From: JBJFGR01 sp051892875 | GTDB taxonomy: Bacteria; Pseudomonadota; Gammaproteobacteria; Enterobacterales; Succinivibrionaceae | Direction: 5' to 3' | NCBI GenBank assembly: GCA_051892875.1 | Contig: JBJFGR010000145.1 | Span: 1 to 5,940 of the forward strand | DNA: 5,940 nt | Shown: piece by piece, positions 5,756 through 5,940 of the stretch | How the letters are laid out: every line of letters starts with the position of its first letter | How positions within the stretch are numbered: the first letter of the stretch is position 1 | Program-made: the position numbers and the translations under genes | Notes under the pieces: model-generated | What the model was told of the DNA's origin: nothing | Seen by the model: the letters and a program-made list of their open reading frames with translations, nothing else | Database searches by the model: none

Positions 5756-5801
5756 CATTTATTGTTTCACAATTACTATAAATTAAAATAAAGGAGTCAT
5801 C

Positions 5802-5819
5802 GTGTATATGTGTTGGTAA
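5802..5819 (+). other. Possible 5-codon leader peptide frame (GTG start)
   Basis: AAGGAG (5791-5796) lies 5 bp before GTG, which opens a frame reading Met-Tyr-Met-Cys-Trp then TAA. The ribosome-binding site is as good as those of the pilin genes, yet the frame is only five codons. It could be a regulatory leader peptide or a chance purine run inside a small RNA. Confidence 0.25.
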
Positions 5820-5860
5820 AAAAGAAGACTCATAGATAATTTTCTCTATAGATCTTTAAC

Positions 5861-5879
5861 AGAACCTTATGTTCTTTTT
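5861..5879 (+). terminator. Short hairpin with T-run
   Basis: AGAAC (5861-5865) pairs with GTTCT (5871-5875) around a 5-nt loop and is followed directly by TTTT. The 5-bp stem is short for an intrinsic terminator. It lies 41 bp after the 5-codon frame, the position expected of an attenuator or small-RNA terminator. Confidence 0.3.
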
Positions 5880-5894
5880 AAACGTGACAAAAAC

Positions 5895-5940
<46 letters not shown>

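Overview
This is an AT-rich bacterial fragment that most likely comes from a gammaproteobacterium. The evidence is a 194-residue dCTP deaminase that reads very much like the enterobacterial/Vibrio enzyme, a YqaB-type HAD phosphatase, and three prepilins of the MshA (MSHA-type IV pilus) kind. A gut-associated Aeromonadales/Succinivibrionaceae-like host would fit, but the window alone cannot prove that. The 41-base A run at the right edge suggests this is a contig end.

Left part (1-2268): a rightward gene for an exported beta-class carbonic anhydrase (122-811) converges with a leftward pair, yqaB-like phosphatase followed by dcd (2116 down to 882, 41 bp apart). A hairpin sits between the two converging genes. 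The pair looks like a small housekeeping operon whose promoter overlaps the terminator tract of the next gene to the right.

Middle (2269-3049): a leftward 141-residue protein of unknown function has its own ribosome-binding site and a good intrinsic terminator. A 355-bp divergent promoter region follows it.

Right part (3050-5563): three type IV prepilin genes. Pilin 1 points right (3050-3682). Pilins 2 (4742-4092, GTG start) and 3 (5563-5021) point left, each as its own unit. All three share a near-identical class III leader/alpha-1 segment, a C-x4-C motif, a C-(A/F)-V-x-Y motif and a terminal Gly-Cys. Pilins 1 and 2 carry extra cysteines. They look like a diversified set of disulfide-stabilised subunits of one MSHA-like pilus. 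No assembly ATPase, secretin or prepilin peptidase gene is present here.

The last 377 bp (5564-5940) hold the pilin 3 promoter region. A possible rightward leader or small RNA follows: a consensus -10, a palindrome, a strong ribosome-binding site with a 5-codon frame, and a hairpin with a T-run. The segment ends in poly-A.
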